A stretch of 64,000 nt of DNA, from positions 541,325 through 605,324 of the forward strand of contig NZ_JAANYN010000001.1 in assembly GCF_011290685.1 (NCBI RefSeq), given 5' to 3'. The position numbers were made by a program, and so were the translations under genes. Below are positions 1 to 8,667 of the stretch, piece by piece. Numbering within the stretch: the first letter of the stretch is position 1; each line of letters opens with the position of its first letter. The notes below the pieces were generated by a model, which was not told the DNA's origin, did no database searches, and saw only the letters and a list, made by a program, of their open reading frames with translations. Origin of the DNA: Cyclobacterium plantarum (GTDB taxonomy: Bacteria; Bacteroidota; Bacteroidia; Cytophagales; Cyclobacteriaceae).

Positions 1-856
1 ACATCCCCATTACCAGTTTATTCAACTGAAATTGGAGGATAAGGAAGGGTTATTTGACCTTTTTAGGGAACAAAAAATAGACAAAGTGGTGAATTTGGCA
101 GCTCAGGCAGGGGTAAGGTATTCCCTGACCAATCCGGACGCTTATATTCAAGCCAATATTGTAGGTTTTCTGAATATTCTGGAGGCTTGCCGCCATTTTG
201 AGATCAAACATTTGGCATACGCCTCTTCCAGTTCGGTATATGGCACCAATACCCAAATGCCTTTTTCCACCAGTCAGAATGTGGATCATCCGGTATCTTT
301 GTATGCCGCTTCCAAGAAGTCAAATGAATTGATGGCCCATACCTATAGCCATCTTTTCGGCCTGCCTACCACAGGTTTACGGTTTTTTACGGTATATGGA
401 CCCTGGGGCAGACCAGATATGGCACTATTTCTGTTTACAAAAGCCATATTGGAAGACCAACCCATTAAAGTATTCAATTATGGGGAGATGCAAAGGGATT
501 TCACCTATGTGGATGACATCGTGGAAGGTGTGATCCGGGTAGTGGATCATCCTCCCATGGAAAATCCGGATTGGGATCCAGCTACCGGGGATGCCAGTCA
601 ATCTAAGGCTCCCTATACGGTTTATAACATAGGAAATTCAAACCCTGTTCGTTTGATGGACTTTATCAAGGCCATAGAAGTTGCACTTGGGAAAGAAGCC
701 AGAAAAGACATGTTACCCATACAACCAGGAGATGTGCCGGCTACTTTCGCCGATACCAAGCCTTTGGAAAATGAGCTGGGGTACAAGCCTGCAACATCAG
801 TGACATTTGGTATTCAAAAGTTTATAGATTGGTACAGAAGCTACTATAATGTGTAA
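1..856 (+). CDS. NAD-dependent nucleotide-sugar epimerase (UDP-glucuronate epimerase-like), 5' partial
   Basis: This is the C-terminal part of an extended short-chain dehydrogenase that interconverts UDP-sugars, most like UDP-glucuronate 4-epimerases of the CapI type. The frame stays open to the window edge (in frame from base 2), so the TTG at 32 is internal and the N-terminal Rossmann GxxGxxG lies upstream. Counting from base 32, the SSSVYG motif is at about residues 65-71 and the catalytic YxxxK is Tyr91/Lys95. The [15 protein letters not shown] and [13 protein letters not shown] blocks that follow are typical of the family. It precedes a polyprenyl-phosphate sugar-phosphate transferase, which fits envelope polysaccharide precursor supply. 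Substrate choice (GlcA or Glc) cannot be settled by eye. Confidence 0.9.
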   Translation, partial: HPHYQFIQLKLEDKEGLFDLFREQKIDKVVNLAAQAGVRYSLTNPDAYIQANIVGFLNILEACRHFEIKHLAYASSSSVYGTNTQMPFSTSQNVDHPVSLYAASKKSNELMAHTYSHLFGLPTTGLRFFTVYGPWGRPDMALFLFTKAILEDQPIKVFNYGEMQRDFTYVDDIVEGVIRVVDHPPMENPDWDPATGDASQSKAPYTVYNIGNSNPVRLMDFIKAIEVALGKEARKDMLPIQPGDVPATFADTKPLENELGYKPATSVTFGIQKFIDWYRSYYNV

Positions 857-917
857 GTAAGTTGGGGTTTTCATGAAATTTCAAGGAAAAAAACTAAAAT
901 TGTAAATTCATTATGTT

Positions 918-925
918 TACTTTTG
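918..925 (+). promoter_or_regulatory. Bacteroidota -7 promoter box for the phosphosugar transferase gene
   Basis: TACTTTTG matches the TAnnTTTG -7 consensus of the Bacteroidota primary sigma factor and ends 16 bases before the ATG at 942. A TTG at 900-902 could act as the -33 element, but the spacing is short. Confidence 0.4.
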
Positions 926-941
926 TGAAAACTTTCATGCT

Positions 942-2108
942 ATGAATATTTTTCTATCAACAGCTACATCTTTTTTCTTTGGTTTTTTAATGACTCCTGT
1001 ATTGATCATGGTCCTTAAAAAGATCAATTTTATGGAAGCCCCCGGAGGACGTAAAATACATGCGGGAAGCATACCGTCCATGGGAGGCATTGCGATCGTT
1101 TTTGCTGCCTTTATGGGTTTGTTTGCATGGCTAAGTTTCGATCAAATCGTAGAAACCAGGTATTTTCTGGTGGCCCTTGGGATCATGTTTTCTGTGGGAC
1201 TTCGGGATGACCTGATCGAATTAACGGCAGCTCAAAAGTTAATCGGGCAATCCATACCGGCTTTTTTTGTGATCATCATGGCAGATATCCGAATATCCGG
1301 TTTGTATGGATTTATGGGTATTTATGAAATTCCTTATTTAATAAGCGTGCTGATTACCTTTTTTGCGATTTTGGTGTTGACCAATTCCTTTAACCTGATA
1401 GACGGGGCAGACGGCCTGGCCGGATCGCTCAGCATGGTCACGCTTACTATTCTGGGTTTCTGGTTTTTTAGTCTGGGAATGACCGCCTATAGCCTGATAT
1501 CCTTTACCCTGGTCGGAGGAATACTTGCATTTTTGGTATTTAACTGGCATCCGGCGAAGATATTTATGGGTGATACCGGATCATTGAGTTTAGGTTTTGC
1601 GCTTGTGGTATTGGTCATTCTATTTGTTGATAAGTCCGGGACCATGGCTCCCTGGGAGGGGTTGAAAGTAAATGCTCCCTTTTCAGCAGGGATGGCATTT
1701 TTGATCGTTCCGATATATGATACGGTCAGGATTTTTATCAAACGAAGTATGAAGGGTAAATCCCCGCTTAAACCAGATAAAAGTCATGTGCATCACTTTT
1801 TACTTCGCATGGGACTCAAGCACGATCAGGTGGCCCTTACACTGGGAACGGTTAAGCTTTGTTTTATAGGCTTGGTCTTTTTTGGTTATGCTTTAAATGA
1901 CCACATACTCTTTCCGGTTTTGACCCTGGTGGCTGTTTCTCTGGGGATATGGATGGACAAAAGAACCCTTAAAAATATCAAAAGCAACTGTAAAAAAGCG
2001 CCCAGCTTGTCAGAAAAAGGCCCGGTCAGAAGAAAGAAACGTTTCGCCAAAAGGAAACCAGAAATTTCTCAAAATGTGTTTTCTGACAATAAAATCAACA
2101 TGAATTGA
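942..2108 (+). CDS. Undecaprenyl-phosphate sugar-1-phosphate transferase (MraY/WecA/TagO family)
   Basis: This integral membrane enzyme moves a sugar-1-phosphate, typically GlcNAc-1-P, from a UDP-sugar to undecaprenyl phosphate and starts a lipid-linked glycan. The 388-residue chain is mostly hydrophobic helices. It carries the family's cytoplasmic motifs in order: GLRDD at about 86-90, NLIDGADGLAG at 151-161, FMGDTGSLSLGF at 208-219 and the HVHHFLLR histidine motif at 282-289. The last 40 or so residues form a basic, Lys/Arg-rich tail. The His motif separates it from MraY and favours WecA/TagO/WbpL types. It follows the epimerase with an 85-base gap holding its own -7 box. Confidence 0.9.
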   Translation: MNIFLSTATSFFFGFLMTPVLIMVLKKINFMEAPGGRKIHAGSIPSMGGIAIVFAAFMGLFAWLSFDQIVETRYFLVALGIMFSVGLRDDLIELTAAQKLIGQSIPAFFVIIMADIRISGLYGFMGIYEIPYLISVLITFFAILVLTNSFNLIDGADGLAGSLSMVTLTILGFWFFSLGMTAYSLISFTLVGGILAFLVFNWHPAKIFMGDTGSLSLGFALVVLVILFVDKSGTMAPWEGLKVNAPFSAGMAFLIVPIYDTVRIFIKRSMKGKSPLKPDKSHVHHFLLRMGLKHDQVALTLGTVKLCFIGLVFFGYALNDHILFPVLTLVAVSLGIWMDKRTLKNIKSNCKKAPSLSEKGPVRRKKRFAKRKPEISQNVFSDNKINMN

Positions 2109-2151
2109 TACCCCAGAGAAATTGTTGAGGTATCATACTAATTAAAACAAT

Positions 2152-2183
2152 AAAGGCCGCTACCTGGGAAGGAGCGGCCTTTT
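2152..2183. terminator. Bidirectional intrinsic terminator between convergent genes
   Basis: A 10-base-pair stem (AAAGGCCGCT paired with AGCGGCCTTT) with an 11-base loop is flanked by A and T runs. It sits between the convergent transferase and isomerase genes. Confidence 0.8.
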
Positions 2184-2201
2184 CACTTTTCAGCACTTTT
2201 T

Positions 2202-3095
2202 TCAAACGTCACAAATCTCCACTCCTTGTTTTAGCGAAGCTAGTTTGTCTGTCCGTTTGGGAATAAATTCCTGCCCCACATATCCCTGGTATCCTGTATC
2301 CAAAATGGCCTTCATGATTGCAGGATAGTACAATTCCTGCGTTTCATCAATCTCGTTTCTGCCAGGTACTCCTCCGGTATGGTAATGAGAGATATAGGGA
2401 TGGTATTTTTTGATGGTTGCGATCACATCGCCTTCCATGATTTGCATGTGGTAGATATCATAAAGCAGTTTAATGTTTTCGGAGCCTACCGCCTTACATA
2501 CTTCCACTCCCCATGCTGTATGGTCTGCCTGGTAATCCTTGTGATTTACCTTGCTGTTCAGCAGTTCCATACACATGATGACCCCATGTTTTTCTGCAGT
2601 GGGCATGACTTTTTTCAGCCCCATGGCACAATTTTCTATTCCTTTTGTGTCATCCAGCCCATTTCTATTACCCGAAAAGCAAATGATCTGCTTGTAACCT
2701 GCGGCAGCTACTTTGGGGATTACCTCTTCATAACTTTTGATCAATTCCTCATGCAACTCAGGATTGTTCCAGCCCCTTTCAATCCCTAACCCGGCTCCCC
2801 AGGGCATGGCACAGTCCAGCCCATATTTTTTAAGTATGGGCCATTCCTCCGGTCCTGCCAACTCTATAGACTTCAGTCCAATTTCTACAGCACCCTTACA
2901 CAAGTCCTCAAAGGCAATATCGTTATAGCACCACCTGCAAACAGAGTGGTTGACGTTGCCTTTTAAGTTTTCCGGCAGTTGGGCTTCAGCTGCCATAAGG
3001 CGGTCAGATAAACCGGGGACCAGCATGCCTGCCAGGCCAGTACCCGCAATTTTTTTCAATACGTTTCTTCTTGGGTTATTGGTGTTATTTTTCAT
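2202..3095 (-). CDS. Tat-exported sugar phosphate isomerase/epimerase (hydroxypyruvate isomerase-like TIM barrel)
   Basis: The 297-residue protein starts with a twin-arginine signal (Asn-Pro-Arg-Arg-Asn-Val-Leu-Lys-Lys, then a hydrophobic stretch ending near AAEA), so it should act in the periplasm. The mature part reads as an AP-endonuclease-2-type TIM barrel. Metal-ligand regions are visible: MCMELLNSK (Glu), LLYDIYHMQIMEGD (Asp, His), SHYHTGG and the final GQEF (Glu). It resembles hydroxypyruvate isomerase and xylose-isomerase-like proteins, but the substrate is unknown. It lies 10 bases after the large heme lipoprotein gene on the same strand, so the two probably form one transcription unit for oxidative sugar breakdown (inference). 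Confidence 0.85.
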   Translation of the reverse strand: MKNNTNNPRRNVLKKIAGTGLAGMLVPGLSDRLMAAEAQLPENLKGNVNHSVCRWCYNDIAFEDLCKGAVEIGLKSIELAGPEEWPILKKYGLDCAMPWGAGLGIERGWNNPELHEELIKSYEEVIPKVAAAGYKQIICFSGNRNGLDDTKGIENCAMGLKKVMPTAEKHGVIMCMELLNSKVNHKDYQADHTAWGVEVCKAVGSENIKLLYDIYHMQIMEGDVIATIKKYHPYISHYHTGGVPGRNEIDETQELYYPAIMKAILDTGYQGYVGQEFIPKRTDKLASLKQGVEICDV

Positions 3096-3105
3096 AAATA
3101 ATAAA

Positions 3106-6100
3106 TTAATTAGATTCTCTTTTCAATGACATCAGATAGGCTACCAGGTCCACCAATTCCTGTGTACTCATCGCCTTTTCCAGGCCGGAGGGCATCATGG
3201 AATTCTCCATTTGCTCCATAGTCTTCATATCTGCAGTCTTTATGGGAACAGTACTTCCACCAGGCATTTTTAATTCAATATCGGTTTCGGTTTGGCTGGC
3301 AATAATTCCTCCAAGGGTACTTCCATCTTTCATTTGGAGGACATGGCCCTCATAGCCAAAGCTAATGCCTGCATCAGGGTGAAGGATAGAAATGAACTGT
3401 GCTTCTTTCGAAAGCTTGCTGCCAATTTCGGTGAGTTTTGGTCCGAAATCCATCCCCATTTCACCTACCTGGTGGCAAACTGCACAGTTGGTTTTAAATA
3501 CCACCAGGCCTTTCTCAATGTTGCCCTCCATGGCCAGTAGTTCGCTCATTGGGGGTAAGGGATTGTCTGCACCGGAACTACTATCCAGATAACTGGCTGC
3601 CTCTGCACGTACACTTTTTCTCCAGGCACGACTTACACCGGTTACTGCAGCAGGAATTAGATTTTCGGGAAGCCGTTCAGACTTTAACAATTCCAAAATT
3701 TTCTCTTCTCCCCCATAACTCCCGCCTATGGCTGAAGTAGCTTCTTTTCGGGTATTCAGTGGCAATGAGCTATCAAAGGCCATGGATTCAAGCATTTGCA
3801 AAGATTCCTGTGTACCTATGCCCCTTAGCACAGAAAGCATGGGATAAACTTTTTCTTCCGCTCCGCTGTAAAGCACTTCCCGGACCATTTCAATACCATC
3901 AAGGCGCAGGAGCAAGGTTGCGGCTGTTTTACCCAAATTGTTGTCGCTTTCCACCAAGGCCATTTCCAGTAACCTTTCGTTTTCTGACTTCACCTCAAAC
4001 TTTTGTACCAATTCCAGATAAGCTTCGGTACCTTCGCTTTCCTTTAGCGCGTTTCTCAAGGCGCTCTGTGCAATTTCTGAGTGATTCAAATAAGCTGGAT
4101 CCAGGTGGCTAAGCACCAGTTTATTGATACGGTTACTTTCTTCCTGATTTTCCTGGCGCAAAGACTGCTCTTCCAGCATTTTCACCAGGGCTGCAGATTT
4201 TCCTTCCCTGTCCGGATTAAAATCAAAGGCCCTGAAATACCGCAAACGATCCTCCAAGGGCTGGCCCTGATCGGAGGCAAGTGCTGCCAGGTGGTTCACA
4301 GCCCTTCCTGTCCTGGATCTCCAGATGATGTCCTGCTGCTTTTTACTGCTCATCGGCTCATCGCCAGTTTTTTCCAGCCAGGCATTGTAAAAACTATCCC
4401 ACTGCCCTTCCGCTCCAATACCCAGGGCTTCCAGGTACCAACGGTCCTCCCCGTCATGTTGAGCGGCTAAAGTGGCCCACAGTTCCGGAGCTTCCGGAAT
4501 GCGCAAATTTCTCAGTGCGATGGCGGCTTCTCTTCGTACCTGTGGATCAGTGTCCCGGACCAATTGTTTGAGATATGGAGCCAGATCCAGTTTTTCCTGC
4601 CGCGCAGCCCGCAATCCAGCTATCCGCAAATCCGGATTTTCATGACTGATGGCGGCTTGAATATATTTTTCACTATCATGATCTATTTTGGCAAGGGCCC
4701 AAAAAGCCCTGGCCTGGAATCGGGGATTGGTGTTTTCTTTAAAAATCCTTTCCAGGGCTGGGGCAGCATCTTTACCCATGGCTTTTATGTTTTTCCAGGC
4801 CTGGTACCGGGTGGAGAGGTTTGGATTCAATAGTGCCTCCATACTGCCATCGAGCGTATTGAATAAGATTTCAGGTTGCTCAGGAGACGAGGACGAATTG
4901 GTAATCCTGAAGATTCTTCCCCGGTTCAGATCTCCCGCCTGGTGACCGCCAACTCCCGGATCATACCAGTCGGCAACCATTAAAGAACCGTCCGGTGCCA
5001 CGCAAACATCAGATGGCCTGAACCACTGATCTTTGTCTCCTTCCATGATGTTTACAATGGAAGCCTTGTAGCCCGCACCGTCCTTTTCTACCGGATAAGC
5101 ACGAACCACATTTGGCCCGGCGTCGGTATGGATCATTTGGTCCCAAAAAATCTCCGGCAAAGCCCTGCCTTCGTACACCACCATTCCAGTAGGCGAACCT
5201 GCTCCTGTTTGCAGAAGGTTGGGGACTACGCCCGGATCATTCAGGTGCCAGTGTTGCCGGGGGATCTCTTTTTCTTTATTGGTCCTGTTGGCCCTCCATC
5301 CCGCTCCTGTCATTTCATCTTTGTAACCAAAGTTTCCATACTCCATCACATAATTGATACGTACACCCTTGTTGCCATCATCATCATTGTCGGATTGCCA
5401 CATGGTACCGTATGAATCTACAGCCACTTCATAATTGTTGCGGAAATTCTGTCCCAGAACTTCAATCTCAGAAAAATCAGAGTTGCACCTGAATACCAGG
5501 CCTTCCTTGTAATGCTCAGGAAGAATGGGTTTGCCGTTGCTGTCCTTCAATACCTCTCCGTTGCGATCCTCAATCGTGCCACCGGAATTGCCGAAATTAA
5601 AGTAAAATTTACCATCCGGGCCGAATACAAAGGCATGCATGCCGTGATCGTGCTGTTCTCCGCCTATACCTTTGAAAATCACTTCCTTTTTGTCCGCCTG
5701 ATCATCCCCATCAGTATCTGTTAGCAGCCAAACGTAAGGGCTTTGGGAAACAATCGCCTGATTTCCCATTACCCAAATGCCCAAAGGTGAATTGAGTTCG
5801 GGGTCCTGGTAAAAGACAGTACTTTTATCGGCAGATCCATCTCCGTCAGTATCTTCCAATATCAAAATCCTATCCCCTACCTCCCGTGTCTCATTGCCGG
5901 TGATGGCTGGCCGGTAATTGTAAGCTTCGCAAACCCAAACCCTACCCTTGTGGTCAATGTCAATATTGGTAGGATTGGTGAGCATGGGTTCTGATGCAAA
6001 AAGGTTGACCTTGACTTTTTCGTTGACCTTGATGCCTACCAATGCATTTTCTGGCAATCTTTTTTCTTCCTCCGTCAATTGATCAAAAGGATGTTCAGAA

Positions 6101-6189
6101 GCCTCTTCAGTATCCGGACTACAGGCTACGCCTAAGGCCAAAAACAGCATTGAAAACCATAATGGCATACGGCAAAATAAATGGGGCAT
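3106..6189 (-). CDS. Large lipoprotein with beta-propeller dehydrogenase-like, HEAT and c-type heme (PVC-type) domains
   Basis: This is a 1027-residue exported lipoprotein; the lipobox Gly-Val-Ala-Cys falls at about residue 23. The N-terminal half (about 40-440) is a propeller with many Asp-rich blade motifs (DTDGDG, DNDDDGN), like PVC-type membrane-bound dehydrogenase domains. The middle is a run of alpha-helical HEAT-like repeats (about 450-860). The C-terminal domain has one CxxCH heme site (CAVCH, 902-906) and a later Met-rich NSMMPSGL segment that could supply the axial Met. Such proteins are thought to pass electrons from substrate oxidation to the respiratory chain; no substrate is proven. 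It heads a two-gene unit with the downstream Tat sugar isomerase and has a paralogue at 11833. Confidence 0.85.
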   Translation of the reverse strand: MPHLFCRMPLWFSMLFLALGVACSPDTEEASEHPFDQLTEEEKRLPENALVGIKVNEKVKVNLFASEPMLTNPTNIDIDHKGRVWVCEAYNYRPAITGNETREVGDRILILEDTDGDGSADKSTVFYQDPELNSPLGIWVMGNQAIVSQSPYVWLLTDTDGDDQADKKEVIFKGIGGEQHDHGMHAFVFGPDGKFYFNFGNSGGTIEDRNGEVLKDSNGKPILPEHYKEGLVFRCNSDFSEIEVLGQNFRNNYEVAVDSYGTMWQSDNDDDGNKGVRINYVMEYGNFGYKDEMTGAGWRANRTNKEKEIPRQHWHLNDPGVVPNLLQTGAGSPTGMVVYEGRALPEIFWDQMIHTDAGPNVVRAYPVEKDGAGYKASIVNIMEGDKDQWFRPSDVCVAPDGSLMVADWYDPGVGGHQAGDLNRGRIFRITNSSSSPEQPEILFNTLDGSMEALLNPNLSTRYQAWKNIKAMGKDAAPALERIFKENTNPRFQARAFWALAKIDHDSEKYIQAAISHENPDLRIAGLRAARQEKLDLAPYLKQLVRDTDPQVRREAAIALRNLRIPEAPELWATLAAQHDGEDRWYLEALGIGAEGQWDSFYNAWLEKTGDEPMSSKKQQDIIWRSRTGRAVNHLAALASDQGQPLEDRLRYFRAFDFNPDREGKSAALVKMLEEQSLRQENQEESNRINKLVLSHLDPAYLNHSEIAQSALRNALKESEGTEAYLELVQKFEVKSENERLLEMALVESDNNLGKTAATLLLRLDGIEMVREVLYSGAEEKVYPMLSVLRGIGTQESLQMLESMAFDSSLPLNTRKEATSAIGGSYGGEEKILELLKSERLPENLIPAAVTGVSRAWRKSVRAEAASYLDSSSGADNPLPPMSELLAMEGNIEKGLVVFKTNCAVCHQVGEMGMDFGPKLTEIGSKLSKEAQFISILHPDAGISFGYEGHVLQMKDGSTLGGIIASQTETDIELKMPGGSTVPIKTADMKTMEQMENSMMPSGLEKAMSTQELVDLVAYLMSLKRESN

Positions 6190-6560
6190 GATGGGTAGAA
6201 GTTATTGTTAATTATGCAAAGAAATCAGGGATAAATAAACGGAAATTTACCCGATTAAACCAATTATTTTAATTGTTTTTTTGACAGTTATAGCTGTTTT
6301 TTATTTGGCTGTATTGGCTTTACTGCAGCAACAGTTACTTCCAGATAGTACCCCGAGACCAAAATGGAGTAATAATTCAGGATCTTTAATTATCTTCAAT
6401 GATCAATCTAAAAATTCGATGACCATGAAATCGAGCCTGCCTACCGCAGGCAGGCATGACGCAATCGTCACACAGAGGGATGATTATCATTGCGAGATTC
6501 CCCGTCCGACTGGCGTCATCCGGGCGGGCATCTGACCTATGAAAATAAAATTATAAACAC
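6190..6560. other. Intergenic region between divergent genes, holding dispersed repeat copy A
   Basis: This 371-base region separates the divergent heme lipoprotein and Gfo/Idh genes. Its right half is taken up by a dispersed repeat. The short open frame across it is an artefact of the repeat, and no convincing promoter box was seen. Confidence 0.6.
6421..6537 (-). repeat. Dispersed palindrome-containing repeat, copy A
   Basis: About 117 bases that are the reverse complement, at high identity by eye, of the copy at 14933-15050. One end has the hairpin-forming GCCTGC-N-GCAGGC core; the other has GCGAGATTCCCCGTCCGAC followed by CGGGCGGGCAT. It is non-coding and AT-flanked, like REP/MITE-type elements. 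Confidence 0.8.
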
Positions 6561-7769
6561 ATGAAATTGAGCAGAAGAAATTTTATTACTAAAAGTGGAT
6601 TGTTGGCAGGATCTCTGGGTTTGGGGGCATTTCCCTCATGGAGCATACCTTCGGCATCTGATAAAAAAGTAAGAATAGGTATCGTAGGGGGTAGGTTTGG
6701 GGCTACATTTCAATTCCATGAACATCCGGATTGTGTAGTGGAAGCAGTAAGTGATTTGAGAAAAGACCGCAGAGATCATTTGAAGGAAACCTATGGCTGT
6801 TCGAAAAGTTACCCCTCTCTGGAAATACTTTTGGAAGATCCTAAGATTGATGCTGTTTTTCTGGCAACTCCCGCCCCAGACCATGCCGCACATACCATTG
6901 CCAGCCTCATAGCGGGTAAACATGTACTTTGTGCCGTGCCTCTGGCCATGAATTTGGAGGAATGCGGTCAGGTGAAGGAGGCGGTTTTAGCATCTGGCAA
7001 AACCTATATGATGGCAGAGACCACCACCTACATGCAGGGAACCATTTCTGCCAAAAAATTCTATAAAGAAGGCCGGTTTGGTGAGATTTTTAGTGCTGCA
7101 GCAGAGTACAACCACCCGGGGCTAGAAGTGCTTTGGTTTGAAAACGGAGCGCCTACCTGGAGACATGGCTTGCCTCCCATGCATTACCCAACCCATTGTA
7201 CGGCATTTTTGATCAGTGTGACAGGTGAAAGGTTGAAACAGGTAAGTTGTGTGGGCTGGGGCAATGGCGAGGGACTTTTAAAGGACAACCCTTATCAAAA
7301 TCCATTCTGGAATGAAACGGCATTTTTTCAAACCAACAGGAACCATCCTTTCAGGGTGGAGGTAAACTGGAAAGGAGCTTTGAGAAATGCTGAAAGGGGA
7401 GAGTGGAGAGGAGAGAAAATGAGTCTCTATCTGCCTTCCGGGCATGAAAATCAGGCCACCATGGTGACAACGGCAGATCAGCTGGGGAAAGATGATGCAG
7501 GATTTGAACATAGCCAAAATAAAGTAGAAGCCTATGAATTTCCCCAATGGTGGAAAACAGAAATGCTCCCTGAAAAAATGCGGCACAACAGCGGGCACGA
7601 TGGATCTCACACTTTCATCACCCATGAATTTATCAGGGCTATTCTGGAAGAGAGGTGGCCTGAGGTGAATGTATACGAGGCACTAGCCTATACCGTGCCA
7701 GGGATTGTTGCGCACCAATCTGCCCTGAATGGAGGGAAGTCGCTGGCTATTCCGGATTATGATGATTGA
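6561..7769 (+). CDS. Tat-exported Gfo/Idh/MocA family oxidoreductase with an altered EKP motif
   Basis: This 402-residue periplasmic NAD(P)-dependent oxidoreductase has a twin-arginine signal (Ser-Arg-Arg-Asn-Phe-Ile) and a Rossmann fold opening with GIVGGRFGATF at about 40-50. The family's Glu-Lys-Pro after the fifth strand is replaced by Ala-Val-Pro in HVLCAVPLA (about 121-129), so the usual catalytic or cofactor-contacting Lys is missing. The C-terminal half has the LPPMHYPTHCTAF block, with histidines near the usual active-site position. It belongs by context with the divergent heme lipoprotein and isomerase. It may be a divergent enzyme or one working by another mechanism. Its end overlaps the convergent gluQ gene by 23 bases. 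Confidence 0.85.
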   Translation: MKLSRRNFITKSGLLAGSLGLGAFPSWSIPSASDKKVRIGIVGGRFGATFQFHEHPDCVVEAVSDLRKDRRDHLKETYGCSKSYPSLEILLEDPKIDAVFLATPAPDHAAHTIASLIAGKHVLCAVPLAMNLEECGQVKEAVLASGKTYMMAETTTYMQGTISAKKFYKEGRFGEIFSAAAEYNHPGLEVLWFENGAPTWRHGLPPMHYPTHCTAFLISVTGERLKQVSCVGWGNGEGLLKDNPYQNPFWNETAFFQTNRNHPFRVEVNWKGALRNAERGEWRGEKMSLYLPSGHENQATMVTTADQLGKDDAGFEHSQNKVEAYEFPQWWKTEMLPEKMRHNSGHDGSHTFITHEFIRAILEERWPEVNVYEALAYTVPGIVAHQSALNGGKSLAIPDYDD

Positions 7770-8667
7770 GAGGGTTTCTTTTTAGGTTTTCCATGTAGGC
7801 AGCTTCAAATTCCGAAAGGGTATTGACGGGGCCATTCAGACCCAGGTGCCTGCCTGCAAGTTGGTAGATATCCGCTTTGCTCATGCCTTTTTCACGCATG
7901 GTTGTAATGGCCATGGCACCATCGGATTTGGAGAGTTTTTGTTTACCTTCTTTGACCAAAGGGTGGTGAAAAAATGTAACCTGAGATAAGGGGTCTTCAG
8001 GAAGGTATCCTGATAATTGAATTTGTGCGCAGGATGAGGACCACAAATCCTCCCCCCTGACGATCAAATCCACGCCGAAATAGATATCATCTGCCAGAGA
8101 AGTCAACTGGTAGGCCGGGTCACCATCTTTTTTCCTGACCACAAAATAATTCATGGACCGGGGCAAAATGCAGGTTCTTACTGTATCAGGAAAGGTTTTG
8201 ATTTGCTGTTGTTCTTGATGTAGGGCATTCAGCCGCCAGGAAATATCCTTGCTGTCCAAGTGCAAATGCCGCTGAAGGCAGGTACCGGTATACCAGCCTT
8301 TAGGATGATTTTCTCGCAATTTCTTTCTGGAACAGTCACAGCCAAAAACCAGATCTTTTTCCCTTAAGTATTCAAGCATGCCTTCATAGAGATCCATTCG
8401 GTGTCCTTGGGAGAATTCATGCAAGAGATCTTTCACAGACCGGGGCCCTTCATCGTATGGAATTTCTAAAAATTCCATTGTATCAAAGATATCCTGTATG
8501 TACTTTGTCCGGGTTCTTTTTTGGTCCAAATCGTCGATTCTGAGTAATACCTTTGCACCATGATGCCTGGCCAGGCTGCAGGTAATAAGAAATGACACTA
8601 CATTGCCTATGTGCAGGTACCCGCTAGGGGTTGGGGCCAATCTGGTTTTCTGGAATGAAAGGGTCAT
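7747..8667 (-). CDS. gluQ: Glutamyl-Q tRNA(Asp) synthetase-like protein
   Basis: This is a truncated glutamyl-tRNA synthetase homologue of 306 residues that lacks the anticodon-binding domain. Proteins of this type attach glutamate to queuosine at the wobble base of tRNA(Asp). Visible class I motifs are APTPSGYLHIGN (HIGH-like, 19-22) and KLSKS (244-248). A zinc site is suggested by Cys110, Cys112, Tyr126 and Cys130. The length fits GluQ-RS rather than the roughly 500-residue GltX. Its ATG overlaps the stop of the upstream CrtA-like gene (ATGA), so the two are co-transcribed and probably translationally coupled. Confidence 0.85.
   Translation of the reverse strand: MTLSFQKTRLAPTPSGYLHIGNVVSFLITCSLARHHGAKVLLRIDDLDQKRTRTKYIQDIFDTMEFLEIPYDEGPRSVKDLLHEFSQGHRMDLYEGMLEYLREKDLVFGCDCSRKKLRENHPKGWYTGTCLQRHLHLDSKDISWRLNALHQEQQQIKTFPDTVRTCILPRSMNYFVVRKKDGDPAYQLTSLADDIYFGVDLIVRGEDLWSSSCAQIQLSGYLPEDPLSQVTFFHHPLVKEGKQKLSKSDGAMAITTMREKGMSKADIYQLAGRHLGLNGPVNTLSEFEAAYMENLKRNPLNHHNPE

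Noticed and set aside
6281-6535. 84-codon plus-strand open frame before the Gfo/Idh gene
   Set aside because: It runs through dispersed repeat copy A, and its predicted product has the look of a repeat-derived artefact.
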